Of a DNA stretch of 55,981 nt, positions 27,301 through 37,403 are shown piece by piece. Position 1 is the first letter of the stretch. Each line of letters begins with the position of its first letter. The notes beneath the pieces were generated by a model, which was given only the letters and a program-made list of their open reading frames with translations, did not search any database and was not told the DNA's origin. The DNA is from Prochlorococcus sp. AG-412-J13 (lineage in GTDB: Bacteria > Cyanobacteriota > Cyanobacteriia > PCC-6307 > Cyanobiaceae): contig QCLE01000013.1 in NCBI GenBank assembly GCA_003214815.1, positions 1-55,981 on the forward strand, in the 5' to 3' direction. Position numbers and translations under genes: made by a program.

Positions 27301-30300
27301 ATGGGTTTCGTTCCACTTCATAATCATAGTGACTACAGCTTACTTGATGGAGCCAGTCAAATTTCAAAAATTGTAGATAGAGCTACTGATCTTGGAATGG
27401 AATCTATAGCTCTTACTGACCATGGAGTTATGTATGGTGTTCTTGATTTGGTCAAGAAGTGTAAGGAGAAAGGCATAAAACCAATTATTGGTAATGAAAT
27501 GTACGTGATTAATGGTTCTATTGATGACCCTCAACCTAAAAAAGAAAAAAGATATCATTTGGTAGTGTTAGCAAAAAATTATACTGGTTATAAGAATCTA
27601 GTGAAGTTAACAACAATTAGTCACCTTAATGGGATGAGAGGTCGAGGCATTTTCTCTAGGCCATGTATTGATAAATCTCTTTTAAGTAGATATAGTGATG
27701 GTCTTATAGTTTCTACAGCTTGTCTTGGTGGAGAGATACCTCAGGCTATCTTAAAAGGGAGATTAGACGTAGCAGAGGATATAGCTCTTTGGTATAAAAA
27801 ATTATTTGCAGATGATTTTTATCTAGAAATACAAGATCATGGCTCTATTGAGGATAGAATTGTTAACGTTGAATTGATAAAAATTGGGAAGAAGCACCAA
27901 ATAAAAGTCATCGCTACTAACGACGCGCACTACTTATCAAATATGGATGTTGAAGCACATGATGCTTTGCTTTGCGTATTAACAGGAAAACTAATAAGTG
28001 ATGAAAAAAGATTGAGATATACCGGTACAGAATATATTAAAAGTGAAAACGAAATGCTTGAACTTTTTAAAGATCATATTGATGATGAATCAATTAATGA
28101 GGCAGTGAACAATACAGTAGAAATTTCTCAAAAAGTTGAAGTATTTGATTTGTTTGGTAATTATAGAATGCCAAAATTCCCTCTTAATGACGACACAGAT
28201 TCTTTTTCTTTTTTAACACAATTATCTAACGAAGGTCTTTTAAAAAGGCTTAAAAAAAATGATCTTACAGAAGTAGATGAGAACTATAAAAAAAGACTAA
28301 CTTCTGAATTGAAAATTATAAAAGATATGGGTTTCCCAGATTATTTTTTGGTTGTTTGGGACTACATCAAATTTGCTAGAGATAACTCTATCCCAGTAGG
28401 ACCAGGCAGAGGTTCTGCAGCAGGCTCACTAGTAGCTTATGCCCTTCAAATCACCAATATAGATCCTGTCGAGCATGGATTGTTGTTTGAGAGATTTTTA
28501 AACCCAGCTAGAAAGTCTATGCCAGATATTGATACTGACTTTTGTATTGATAGGAGAAATGAAGTTATTGATTATGTCACTAATCGTTATGGAGAGGATA
28601 AAGTTGCACAAATAATTACTTTCAATAAAATGACCTCTAAAGCGGTTTTAAAAGATGTTGCTAGGGTTCTAGATATACCTTATGGAGAGGCGGATAAATT
28701 GGCTAAATTAATACCTGTTGTAAGAGGGAAACCATATAAACTAAATGAAATGATTGATATGAATTCTCCTAGCCAAGAGTTTAGAGAAAAATATATTAAT
28801 GATAATAGGGTGAAAAAATGGGTTGATTTAGCTTTGAGAATTGAAGGAACTAATAAAACATATGGAGTTCATGCTGCTGGAGTTGTTATTGCATCAGATC
28901 CTCTTGACGAACTTGTACCTCTTCAAAGGAATAATGAAGGACAAATAATAACCCAATATTCTATGGATGATATTGAATCACTTGGATTATTGAAAATGGA
29001 TTTCTTGGGTCTTAAGAATCTTACGATGATTGAAAAGACAGTTTCTCTTATTAATCAATCTACTGGAAAGAAAATAAATATAGATGAGTTGCCTCAAAAT
29101 GATGGTAAAACTTTTGAGCTTATTGGGAGAGGAGATCTCGAAGGTGTTTTTCAACTTGAATCTTCTGGTATGAAACAGGTCGTTAAGGATTTCAGGCCTA
29201 ATTCTCTAGAGGATATCTCTTCCATACTTGCTCTTTATAGACCTGGTCCTCTTGATGCAGGCCTTATACCTAAATTCATAAATCGAAAAAATGGGAACGA
29301 AAAGGTTGATTTCCCTCATCCTTTTATTAAGTCAATTCTCACTGAAACCTATGGAATTATGGTTTACCAAGAACAGATCATGAAAATTGCTCAAGACCTA
29401 GCCGGTTATTCTTTAGGTGATGCTGATTTACTTCGAAGAGCAATGGGAAAAAAGAAAGTATCTGAGATGGTTAAGCATAGAAATATTTTTGTAGAAGGTT
29501 CTATGAAGAAAGGTGTAAATGAAAAATTAGCAAATGATCTTTTTGATCAAATGGTTTTGTTCGCAGAATATTGTTTTAACAAAAGTCATTCAACTGCTTA
29601 TGGTGCTGTAACTTATCAAACTGCATTTTTAAAAGCCCATTTTCCTGTTGCATATATGGCAGCGCTTTTAAGCGTTAATTCTGGCTCTAGCGACAAGATG
29701 CAAAGATATATTTCTAATTGTTATGCCATGGGAATAGAAGTTATTTCTCCGAGTATTAATTTTTCTGGGGTTGATTTCACTATTAAGAATAATCAGATTT
29801 TATTCGGGCTATCTGCAATCAAGAATTTAGGAGATTCAGCAATAAGAAATATAATTGAAAACCGAAATAGTTTTGGAATCTTTAAGTCATTATCTGATTT
29901 GTGCGACCGCTTGCCTTCTAATGTTCTTAACAAAAGAAGTCTTGAATCTCTAATTCATTGTGGAGCACTAGATGAGTTTTCAAATGATAATAATAGAGCG
30001 CAGTTATTGTCAGACCTCGAACATGTTATTGAATGGGCCTCTTCAAGAAATCGTGATAGGTTATCCGGTCAAGGAAATCTATTTGATTCTAAAGAAGAAT
30101 TTTCTAATGTTGCTTTTTCAGATTCACAATTAGCTAAGGTTGATGATTATTCACTTATTGAGAGGTTAAAGTTAGAAAAACAGCTATTAGGCTTTTATTT
30201 ATCTGATCATCCTCTAAAGCATTTAACTAAGCCAGCAAAACTTATATCTCCTATAAGCGTTTCCCAGTTAGAAGAAACAAAAGATAGAACCAAAGTCTCT

Positions 30301-30798
30301 TTAGTTGGAATGATCCCTGATTTGAAGCAAATTACCACGAGAAAAGGAGATAGGATGGCTATAGTTCAGCTAGAAGATCTTTCTGGAAGTTGCGAAGCAA
30401 TAGTTTTTCCAAAAACCTATGTCAGATTATCAGAATTTCTTCTGACTGATACTAGATTATTGGTATGGGGAACAATTGATAAAAAAAGTGATAAGACTCA
30501 ATTAATAATTGATGATTGTAGAGAAATTGATAACCTTAAATTGCTAATTATTAATCTTGAAAGTTCTCAAGCATCAGATGTAAGAGTACAAAATACTTTG
30601 AGAGACTGTTTAATTAAATTTAAACCAGATAAAGGTAGATGTGGCATAAAGATTCCAGTTTTAGCTGCAGTAAGAAATAAAAATAGTGTTACCTACGTTA
30701 GATTTGGGGAGCAATTTTGTATTAGTGATATACAAGGAGCATGCAAATTATTAGAAGATAAATCATTCCAAGTTAATTTGAAATCTTTAGTTTCCTAA
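27301..30798 (+). CDS. dnaE: DNA polymerase III alpha subunit DnaE
   Basis: Replicative polymerase, 1165 aa. It has an N-terminal PHP domain (PLHNHSDYSLLDG and LTDHGVMYG), a palm with the catalytic PDIDTDF motif at about residue 410, then a YQEQIM/AGYSLGDADLLRRAMGKKK fingers region. The C-terminal part has an OB-fold segment (VSLVGMIPDLKQITTRKGDRMA). It is a single full polypeptide without an intein, unlike the split dnaE of many cyanobacteria. ATG 27301 is preferred over TTG 27295 because it gives the conserved MGFVPLHNHS start. Confidence 0.96.
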   Translation: MGFVPLHNHSDYSLLDGASQISKIVDRATDLGMESIALTDHGVMYGVLDLVKKCKEKGIKPIIGNEMYVINGSIDDPQPKKEKRYHLVVLAKNYTGYKNLVKLTTISHLNGMRGRGIFSRPCIDKSLLSRYSDGLIVSTACLGGEIPQAILKGRLDVAEDIALWYKKLFADDFYLEIQDHGSIEDRIVNVELIKIGKKHQIKVIATNDAHYLSNMDVEAHDALLCVLTGKLISDEKRLRYTGTEYIKSENEMLELFKDHIDDESINEAVNNTVEISQKVEVFDLFGNYRMPKFPLNDDTDSFSFLTQLSNEGLLKRLKKNDLTEVDENYKKRLTSELKIIKDMGFPDYFLVVWDYIKFARDNSIPVGPGRGSAAGSLVAYALQITNIDPVEHGLLFERFLNPARKSMPDIDTDFCIDRRNEVIDYVTNRYGEDKVAQIITFNKMTSKAVLKDVARVLDIPYGEADKLAKLIPVVRGKPYKLNEMIDMNSPSQEFREKYINDNRVKKWVDLALRIEGTNKTYGVHAAGVVIASDPLDELVPLQRNNEGQIITQYSMDDIESLGLLKMDFLGLKNLTMIEKTVSLINQSTGKKINIDELPQNDGKTFELIGRGDLEGVFQLESSGMKQVVKDFRPNSLEDISSILALYRPGPLDAGLIPKFINRKNGNEKVDFPHPFIKSILTETYGIMVYQEQIMKIAQDLAGYSLGDADLLRRAMGKKKVSEMVKHRNIFVEGSMKKGVNEKLANDLFDQMVLFAEYCFNKSHSTAYGAVTYQTAFLKAHFPVAYMAALLSVNSGSSDKMQRYISNCYAMGIEVISPSINFSGVDFTIKNNQILFGLSAIKNLGDSAIRNIIENRNSFGIFKSLSDLCDRLPSNVLNKRSLESLIHCGALDEFSNDNNRAQLLSDLEHVIEWASSRNRDRLSGQGNLFDSKEEFSNVAFSDSQLAKVDDYSLIERLKLEKQLLGFYLSDHPLKHLTKPAKLISPISVSQLEETKDRTKVSLVGMIPDLKQITTRKGDRMAIVQLEDLSGSCEAIVFPKTYVRLSEFLLTDTRLLVWGTIDKKSDKTQLIIDDCREIDNLKLLIINLESSQASDVRVQNTLRDCLIKFKPDKGRCGIKIPVLAAVRNKNSVTYVRFGEQFCISDIQGACKLLEDKSFQVNLKSLVS

Positions 30799-30799
30799 A

Positions 30800-31234
30800 T
30801 TATCTATTCTCTTCAAAATTTTGGGTTGCAGGTTTAAAGGCTGCTTTTGCTCGTTGAATATTCATTGGAATATTTTCAATACCAAAAAAAGATCCAGGCT
30901 CTTTATCCCAACTAGCTGATAATATTCCAAAACTTAATCCCGCTAGACCTAACAAGAAAAACAATGCTGAAATTGCAATTGTTGAGGATGGAGGTATTTC
31001 AGCAATATTTCTTGTAACAATAATGTAGCTAACAACAAAAACAGACATTCCTAATATTGTCGGTATTCCAGCAGTAAAAAATATTCTTCTTGCCATTCTA
31101 TCGGCAACATATTTAGGTATCCCACTTGTTGATCGCTTTGGGGTTGTTTCAGAATTATATGTTTTTTCTAGATTAGCGAAAGCAGTTTTCTCTGTATAAT
31201 TTTTTTTCTTTTTTTTTGATTGCTTTTTTTTCAT
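30800..31234 (-). CDS. PAM68-like membrane protein (DUF3464)
   Basis: 144 aa with a Lys-rich disordered N-terminus (residues 1-40), the conserved IPKYVADRMARRIFFTAGIPT segment near 39-59, two transmembrane helices (about 55-75 and 84-105), then SWDKEPGSFFG. This is the PAM68 family, which assists photosystem II assembly in chloroplasts and cyanobacteria. It lies 9 nt after rpsO on the same strand and converges tail-to-tail on dnaE with a one-base gap. Confidence 0.88.
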   Translation of the reverse strand: MKKKQSKKKKKNYTEKTAFANLEKTYNSETTPKRSTSGIPKYVADRMARRIFFTAGIPTILGMSVFVVSYIIVTRNIAEIPPSSTIAISALFFLLGLAGLSFGILSASWDKEPGSFFGIENIPMNIQRAKAAFKPATQNFEENR

Positions 31235-31243
31235 TAACGGTAA

Positions 31244-31513
31244 TCATCCTCTGATTCCGATTTTCTTTACTAAATCTTGATATCTCTGAACATTTTTGTC
31301 TTTTATGTAAGATAGTAATCTTTTCCTTTTACCAATCATTTTTAGTAATCCTTGTCTAGATGAGAAATCATGAATGTTTCCCTGAAGGTGGTCACTTAAT
31401 TTAGAAATTCTTTTAGAGAGCATTGCAACCTGAACTTCTGCTGATCCTGTATCAGTCGCATGTACTTGATGAGATTCAATAAGCTTCTGTTTTTCAGCTG
31501 TATCTAGTGACAT
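31244..31513 (-). CDS. rpsO: 30S ribosomal protein S15
   Basis: 89 aa, exactly the usual length. Motifs are [19 protein letters not shown] near residues 17-35, [19 protein letters not shown] near 36-54, and [12 protein letters not shown] purine-rich AAGGAAG sits in ribosome-binding position before the ATG. Binds 16S rRNA in the central domain. It is between ruvA and the PAM68-like gene on the minus strand. Confidence 0.97.
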   Translation of the reverse strand: MSLDTAEKQKLIESHQVHATDTGSAEVQVAMLSKRISKLSDHLQGNIHDFSSRQGLLKMIGKRKRLLSYIKDKNVQRYQDLVKKIGIRG

Positions 31514-31546
31514 AAAATTTATCTTCCTTTTATCTATAATACTACG

Positions 31547-32224
31547 TCATCTAGCTATATTACTATTATCGTTATTAAGATAATTCATAGCAAATTTCAA
31601 TAAATTTTCAAATGATATTTTCTTTTCTTTTTTTGTAAGGACATCTATTTCTTTAATAAGAATTGGCAAAATAGTCTTTATTTCTTTATTCTTATAATTT
31701 AAAGATTCAAGGGTTAACTGAAGGTCTCCCACCATTTTGTTAATTTCAGTATTGTTAATTTCAAATTCATCTTTGGTTTTTAATTTTTCAATATGTATTT
31801 TATTTTTAAATTTACTTTTTAATTCTAAAATTAATCTATCACTCATTTTTTGTCCTATACCAGGTACTGAACAAATTAATTTTTTGTTTTCTGTATTTAT
31901 TGCATTGATAACTTCACTAATGGATAATTTATTTAATATCCCCATCCCAATTTGAGATCCGACACCTCGAATATTTAAAATATCAATAAAGAAATTCTTT
32001 TGATCCTTTGATGTAAAGCCAAATAATAAATCTGAATCTTCTTTTTTAATATGTTTTATCCAAAGAGTGACGTTTTTATTAGATATCTGATTTGTTTTTA
32101 ATTTTAGAAAAAAGGATTCTAATATTTGAACTTCATATCCTAATCCTTGACAGTTTATTAAAACAAAAAATTTTTGATCAGTTTGCCATGATTCGACCAG
32201 CTCTCCATTTATCCAACTAATCAA
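31547..32224 (-). CDS. ruvA: Holliday junction DNA helicase subunit RuvA
   Basis: Binds four-way junctions and loads RuvB. 225 aa, with an N-terminal OB fold (ISWINGELVESW, then VLINCQGLGYEVQI) and helix-hairpin-helix motifs (LNIRGVGSQIG and ICSVPGIGQKMSDRLILELKSK near 107-140), and a flexible linker to a C-terminal RuvB-binding domain. The upstream gene's stop lies immediately before its start, so they are cotranscribed. ruvB is not in the window. Confidence 0.93.
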   Translation of the reverse strand: MISWINGELVESWQTDQKFFVLINCQGLGYEVQILESFFLKLKTNQISNKNVTLWIKHIKKEDSDLLFGFTSKDQKNFFIDILNIRGVGSQIGMGILNKLSISEVINAINTENKKLICSVPGIGQKMSDRLILELKSKFKNKIHIEKLKTKDEFEINNTEINKMVGDLQLTLESLNYKNKEIKTILPILIKEIDVLTKKEKKISFENLLKFAMNYLNNDNSNIAR

Positions 32225-32581
32225 TTAACCACCATCCACCTGACATCCAATAAGTGCTCCTGCGGTTCCGCCAGCAGGAACAGCCCAAAATCTATCTTTC
32301 CCTCTAGAGGAAGAAAGTGCTATTCCAGCACCTAGAAGTCCTCCAATTACAGAGCCTTCACTACAATCATTATCATCTATTTTATTCGCTTGACTTTCTC
32401 CTCCACAGGGAATAACGACATCGATCTCATAACTCTTTACGTAGCCTGGGTTCAATTTTGTTCCAGGAATGTACTCCTCTCTATATTCAGTTCTTGTACA
32501 AGTAACTGACTTTGGGGTTGTTGCATTAACTTGAATAATAGGAGAAAAACAAACTAATAAACCTAAATAGAAAATTTTCAC
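32225..32581 (-). CDS. Exported glycine-zipper protein, 118 aa
   Basis: Signal peptide (MKIFYLGLLVCFSPIIQVNA, cleavage near residue 20), then a short domain with three Cys and two aromatic YREEY motifs, then a glycine-rich hydrophobic segment (GSVIGGLLGAGIALSSSRG and AVPAGGTAGALIGCQV) of glycine-zipper type. Such proteins associate with the outer membrane or periplasm. Four Cys suggest disulfides. I cannot name a specific function. It ends one base before ruvA starts. Confidence 0.72.
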   Translation of the reverse strand: MKIFYLGLLVCFSPIIQVNATTPKSVTCTRTEYREEYIPGTKLNPGYVKSYEIDVVIPCGGESQANKIDDNDCSEGSVIGGLLGAGIALSSSRGKDRFWAVPAGGTAGALIGCQVDGG

Positions 32582-32606
32582 CGTTTTTTTTTACTTTATA
32601 TATATT

Positions 32607-33497
32607 CTAGGTCTTTTTGATTATTTTGGTAGTAGTAACAATAGTTCCTAATAAAACAAGTGAGGCGCCAAATAAAAAATTTAAGTTTATTATTTCACTG
32701 AAAAATAAAACCCCCCAAATTGACCCGAATAAAACTTGTAAATAGTTAATTGTTGAAGCTTCAGAAGCAGGTAATTTTTTTAACCCTATAGTTAAGAATG
32801 TCTGACCTAATTGAGTAAATAAGCCAATGCCAATTATCCAAACTAATTCATTCCAATTTGGGGTAACCCAGTTGATTAATACAATTGGCAATAAAGTTAT
32901 AAAAGAAACAAGTGGAAAATATTCAATAATTACATAAACATCTTCACTAAATGAAAGTTTCTTAACTGTAACGTAAGCTAATGCAGTGCAGATTGCTCCA
33001 AGAAATGCTACAGAAATCGAAACATTGTCAATCTCAACGTCTATATTTGACAATTGAATTGGATTTAAAATTACTAATATTCCAATCCAACCAATAATTA
33101 AAGCAATAATTATATTCCGAGTTATTTTTTCATTTATAACTATGCCAGCAAATATAGATATAAAAATAGGATATGTGTACTGAATGACAGTAGATATACT
33201 AAGAGGCATATTTCTAATAGCATAAAAAATACAAACTAAAGCTAAAGTTCCTAAAAGACCTCTTAAGATAAGTAATGGCCTATTGTTGCCCCAAGGATTT
33301 ATATTTTTTAGATTAATTATGAATAATGTAATCATTAAACTTAAAAATGATCTGAATAAAACTAATTCATAAATAGGTATCCTTTTATCAATATTTTTTA
33401 CGCACAAAGTCATCAAACTAAAGAAGAATGAGGCCAATACCAAATTAAACTTATTCAATGAATTAAATTTTTTTTCAAATTCTGCGAAACTTATCAT
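32607..33497 (-). CDS. EamA/DMT-family transporter
   Basis: Drug/metabolite transporter superfamily, 296 aa with ten predicted helices in two EamA repeats; repeat 1 holds ILRGLLGTLALVCIFYAIRNMP and repeat 2 has LGAICTALAYVTVKKLS. The end of the second repeat, PASEASTINYLQVLFGSIWGVLFF, is characteristic. The substrate cannot be deduced. It is the first gene of the minus-strand run to the PAM68-like gene. Confidence 0.88.
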   Translation of the reverse strand: MISFAEFEKKFNSLNKFNLVLASFFFSLMTLCVKNIDKRIPIYELVLFRSFLSLMITLFIINLKNINPWGNNRPLLILRGLLGTLALVCIFYAIRNMPLSISTVIQYTYPIFISIFAGIVINEKITRNIIIALIIGWIGILVILNPIQLSNIDVEIDNVSISVAFLGAICTALAYVTVKKLSFSEDVYVIIEYFPLVSFITLLPIVLINWVTPNWNELVWIIGIGLFTQLGQTFLTIGLKKLPASEASTINYLQVLFGSIWGVLFFSEIINLNFLFGASLVLLGTIVTTTKIIKKT

Positions 33498-33590
33498 TTA
33501 AAAATATTTTTATTGTGAAATTAAGTAGATTCTTATTTCATTTTGACCTATAACAAATAAATCATTATTTGTTTTTTTATAAAAATCTCA

Positions 33591-35624
33591 ATGGTTCATT
33601 CTATACACCCAAGAACTGTTCAAGAGGTTAAGGAAAAGGCAGATATTGTTGACGTTATATCTGAACATATTGTTCTTAAGAAGAAAGGCAAGGAATTTGT
33701 TGGGATTTGTCCTTTTCATGATGATACTAAGCCATCTATGACAGTATCACCAAGTAAACAATTCTATTATTGTTTTTCTTGTGGTGCTGGTGGTAACTCT
33801 ATTAAATTTTTAATGGAATTTACTCGTGCAAATTTTTCTGATGTTGTACTTTCTCTTGCTAAGAAAAATAATATTAATGTTGAAAATCTTGAAGGTCTCC
33901 AAGTAGAGGCATATAAAAAACAATTATCTAGAAAGGAAGAGCTTTATAAAATATTAAGAGTCACTAAAAATTGGTTTAAGTCTCAATTAAATAATTCTCT
34001 AGGTGTTGAAGCTATGAAATATTTAACATCCAAGAGAAAATTAAGTAATAAAATTATTGATGACTTTGAATTAGGTTTTGCCCATAATTCATGGAATGAT
34101 TTATTTAACTATCTATCCAAGGTAGAAAAATTTCCAATTAATTTAATATTGGCCTCAGGTCTTGCAATTTCAAAAGATAATTCTGACAAGATATATGATC
34201 GTTTTAGAAATCGATTAATAGTTCCAATACATGATATGCAAGGACGAGTAGTGGCCTTTGGTGGGAGATCTCTTGATGGGCAGGAACCCAAATATCTTAA
34301 TTCTCCTGAATCAGAGATATTTGAAAAAGGGAAAATGTTGTTTGCATTTGAAAAAGCATCTAGCAATATAAGAAAAAGAGATAAAGCTATTATTGTTGAA
34401 GGTTACTTTGATGTAATTTCTCTTCATGCAAAAGGTATTAATAATTCTGTAGCTTCTCTAGGTACCGCATTAAATAAATATCAAATTTCTCAATTATGTA
34501 GATGTACAGATAATAAAAATATAATCTTGAATTTTGACTCTGATAATGCAGGAATATTAGCTACAAAGAGAGTAATAAAAGAAGTCGAAAGCTTATCTCT
34601 CCATGATCAAATTAATCTAAAGATACTTCAACTAAATGATTTTAAAGATCCTGACGAATTCTTGAATAATCATACTCCAGAAGATTATTTTAACTTAATT
34701 GATAATTCATCCTTTTGGATTGATTGGGAGATTGATCAGATTTTTAAGGATAAAGATTTAACTAAGTCTGAAAATTTCCAGAGTGTAATTTCATTATTGG
34801 TAAAATTGATGAGTAAATTACCACAATCATCAACCAGAACATATTACTTACAAAAAGTTTCCGAACGATTGAGTAAGGGTCAAGCAAGGTTAGCGATACA
34901 GTTTGAACAAGATTTACGAAATCAAGTTAAGGGATTTCGTTGGCACGGTAGATCAAAAAAATTTGAACAACCAAAAGAAATCTCTCGGCGAGAGAAAAAT
35001 GAATCTGAAATAATTTTTTATTATTTGCATTGTCCTGATCTTCGTCTTTTCATTCGCGATGAATTTCTTAAAAGAGAAATTAATGGTTTTAATACTAAAT
35101 ATATTCAAAATTTGTGGGAAATTATTTCAAAAATTGAACAAACTAATTTGGGTTTAAATTATTTAAATGAATTAAAACAATCAAACAGTCAAATTCTACA
35201 AAAAGAGTTTTCTGCTATTAACTTAATTTCATTTCTGGCTGACTACTTAGCTATTAATAATCCTGATTCATCAAATAAAATTAATAATTTTGTTAACCCA
35301 AATGAATTGTTTTTAACATTGCTGAGTAACCCTAAAGATAATTTACTTGGAACTTTATCACTTCTTGAGAAATATAATTCTTTAAAAAGATGTAGACACT
35401 TGATTGAATCTTGGGGATCTCAAAGATTAAAAACGTTAGAAAATTGTATATCTATCTTGATTGATAATCCCTCTACAGGTTTATCAGAGACTAATAAAGA
35501 GATAGATGATCTTTTTAAGGATTTAAACTCTGATGCTATTAAATTTCAGGAATTATATTATCTAGAAAGACGACATATGAATTTTTTAGATAAACAACGC
35601 TGTGGCAATTTTATTGCTAGTTAA
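33591..35624 (+). CDS. dnaG: DNA primase DnaG
   Basis: Makes RNA primers for replication. 677 aa. The N-terminal CHC2 zinc finger (CPFHDDTKPS at about residues 40-49 with YYCFSCGAGGNS near 59-70), the catalytic core with LIVPIHDMQGRVVAFGGR near 210-227, and the TOPRIM domain (IIVEGYFDVISLH at about 269-281, then NFDSDNAG) are visible. The C-terminus is long and AT-rich, for helicase binding. Convergent with the zincin gene at 35641. Confidence 0.96.
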   Translation: MVHSIHPRTVQEVKEKADIVDVISEHIVLKKKGKEFVGICPFHDDTKPSMTVSPSKQFYYCFSCGAGGNSIKFLMEFTRANFSDVVLSLAKKNNINVENLEGLQVEAYKKQLSRKEELYKILRVTKNWFKSQLNNSLGVEAMKYLTSKRKLSNKIIDDFELGFAHNSWNDLFNYLSKVEKFPINLILASGLAISKDNSDKIYDRFRNRLIVPIHDMQGRVVAFGGRSLDGQEPKYLNSPESEIFEKGKMLFAFEKASSNIRKRDKAIIVEGYFDVISLHAKGINNSVASLGTALNKYQISQLCRCTDNKNIILNFDSDNAGILATKRVIKEVESLSLHDQINLKILQLNDFKDPDEFLNNHTPEDYFNLIDNSSFWIDWEIDQIFKDKDLTKSENFQSVISLLVKLMSKLPQSSTRTYYLQKVSERLSKGQARLAIQFEQDLRNQVKGFRWHGRSKKFEQPKEISRREKNESEIIFYYLHCPDLRLFIRDEFLKREINGFNTKYIQNLWEIISKIEQTNLGLNYLNELKQSNSQILQKEFSAINLISFLADYLAINNPDSSNKINNFVNPNELFLTLLSNPKDNLLGTLSLLEKYNSLKRCRHLIESWGSQRLKTLENCISILIDNPSTGLSETNKEIDDLFKDLNSDAIKFQELYYLERRHMNFLDKQRCGNFIAS

Positions 35625-35640
35625 TATGTTTTCTTTAAAT

Positions 35641-36108
35641 TTATAGGCAGTATTTTTTAATCATTCTTTTTACCTTTTTGGGTTTGTCTTCAAGAATATA
35701 TGCTTCTACTTCTTTTGCATAAGTTCCAGAAAAATTGGAAGTAGAAAACTCTAATGCTCTTCTCTTACTTTGATGTAATTTAGTTTCTAAATTTTTTATA
35801 TCTCCCACTGTTTTATTGTCATTACATTTTTGTACGGCATGAGTTGCTTCATGTCTTAACGCTTTTCTTATTGCCAGTGCTGTTTTGAAATTATCTTTAT
35901 TACGATGCTGCTTTTCATTTCTATAATTTGTTTTCCTTTTTGCATTTTCAGTACATATTATTATTTTATTTTTTTCAAAATTATGTAGTCCTTTGATTTC
36001 TTTGTTTAAAAGACATTCAATTTTATTTTCTTCAACTATGTAGTTTGCTTTTATTAATAATTCAAGAATCTCTTTATCTAATTTGCTTAAAAATATTATA
36101 AATTCCAT
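35641..36108 (-). CDS. Small HEATH-motif putative zinc protease, 155 aa
   Basis: I do not recognise a named family. The sequence carries an HExxH zincin motif (LRHEATHAVQKC, His86-Glu87-His90) in a helix, a preceding strand (KNKIIICTEN near 47-55), and two acids in AKEVEAY (Glu133, Glu135) that could supply the third zinc ligand. The strand-Cys-HExxH arrangement resembles Atp23-type zincins. It lies 8 nt after umuC in the same transcription unit. Function, including any link to UmuD processing, is inference. Confidence 0.7.
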   Translation of the reverse strand: MEFIIFLSKLDKEILELLIKANYIVEENKIECLLNKEIKGLHNFEKNKIIICTENAKRKTNYRNEKQHRNKDNFKTALAIRKALRHEATHAVQKCNDNKTVGDIKNLETKLHQSKRRALEFSTSNFSGTYAKEVEAYILEDKPKKVKRMIKKYCL

Positions 36109-36116
36109 TTTATTTT

Positions 36117-37403
36117 TTACTTTACTATAGTTGGAATCTGTTCTATATCAGTTGTAGATGAGCGACTTAAGAAATTCTTATTCATCGTCCAACTTTTTGG
36201 CGTTTTTGTAATAGCCCATGTAATTGCATTGTTATTAAATCTTTTATTTAATAAATCAATAGTTCTCATGAGATTTGCTGATTTTTTTAGGTCTTTCTGA
36301 GATTTGTAATTGATAACTGATTGCTGTAAATATTCTCTATTAGTTAAATCCTGCATTAAAACACCAGCTTTTGAAAATTTATATTCGGGATTATAAATTT
36401 CTTTGGATAATTCAACTACTATTTTTAAAATGCTGTTTGTGTCGTCTGTTGCATTTGTAAGTTTTCTATGAGCACTTCTTCGATAATTTTGACTTGAATA
36501 TTTACTGGTTCTTGCAAATACTCTAATATTAGATGATTGCAAATTCTGACTTCTCATTTTTTCAGATGCTTTTATTGCGTGAGTCGCCAGTGCTTGAGTT
36601 AAGTCTTCTGATTTTGTGACAGGAGTACCGAAACTCCTGCTTACCTGAATTTCTTTTTTTGATTTCTTGTTTTTTTCTATAGGCAGACATTTATAACCTT
36701 TCAGTTCTAATTGCAATCTTTTTCCTACTATGCCTAGTTTCTTGATGATTTCATTTTCTTCCATATCTCTTAATTCTCGCGCATTCTTAATACCTTTACT
36801 TTGCAGCCAATTAGAGGTTTGTTTCCCGACTCCCCATATCTTATCTACATTAATTCTTTTTAAATAATTATTCTCATTTCTGGCTCTAGCCAAATCAAAT
36901 ATTCCAGCTGAATAATCAATATTTTTAGCTAATTTATTAGCAATTTTTGCTCTTACTTTATTTTCTCCTATTCCTATTGTTATGGTAATCCCTAAATTCT
37001 GATATATTAATGATCTTATGTTTCTTGCCCAAGGATATAGATTTTTATCATTAGGTCTAGAAATTGAGACAAATGCTTCGTCAATAGAATAAATTTCTAT
37101 TTCTTCACAGTAGTTTTTTAGTAAATTCATTAGTCTTCTGCTCATATCGCCGTAAAGCGAGTAGTTTGAGCTTAAGACTGTTACATCTAATTTATTTAGT
37201 GTTTCTTTGACTTTAAAATAAGGAGTTCCCATTTTAATTTTTAAAGCTCGCGCTTCAGGACTTCTCGCAATGATACATCCGTCATTATTAGATAAAATCA
37301 CTACTGGTTTATTTCTCAAATGAGGATTAATATTTTGTTCACATGACGCATAAAAATTATTGGCATCTATGAGAGCTATAGCATCAATACTTGGAATTCT
37401 CAT
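36117..37403 (-). CDS. umuC: Error-prone DNA polymerase V subunit UmuC
   Basis: Y-family translesion polymerase, 428 aa. It begins with the palm motif ALIDANNFYASCE (catalytic Asp), then VVILSNNDGCIIARSPEARAL; the second catalytic acids are in IYSIDEAFVSI. TIGIGENKVRAKIANKLAK is the helix-hairpin region, and the C-terminus has the NKRFNNNAITWA segment of the UmuC tail domain. I see no obvious QLxLF-type clamp motif. It overlaps umuD by 4 nt. Confidence 0.95.
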   Translation of the reverse strand: MRIPSIDAIALIDANNFYASCEQNINPHLRNKPVVILSNNDGCIIARSPEARALKIKMGTPYFKVKETLNKLDVTVLSSNYSLYGDMSRRLMNLLKNYCEEIEIYSIDEAFVSISRPNDKNLYPWARNIRSLIYQNLGITITIGIGENKVRAKIANKLAKNIDYSAGIFDLARARNENNYLKRINVDKIWGVGKQTSNWLQSKGIKNARELRDMEENEIIKKLGIVGKRLQLELKGYKCLPIEKNKKSKKEIQVSRSFGTPVTKSEDLTQALATHAIKASEKMRSQNLQSSNIRVFARTSKYSSQNYRRSAHRKLTNATDDTNSILKIVVELSKEIYNPEYKFSKAGVLMQDLTNREYLQQSVINYKSQKDLKKSANLMRTIDLLNKRFNNNAITWAITKTPKSWTMNKNFLSRSSTTDIEQIPTIVK

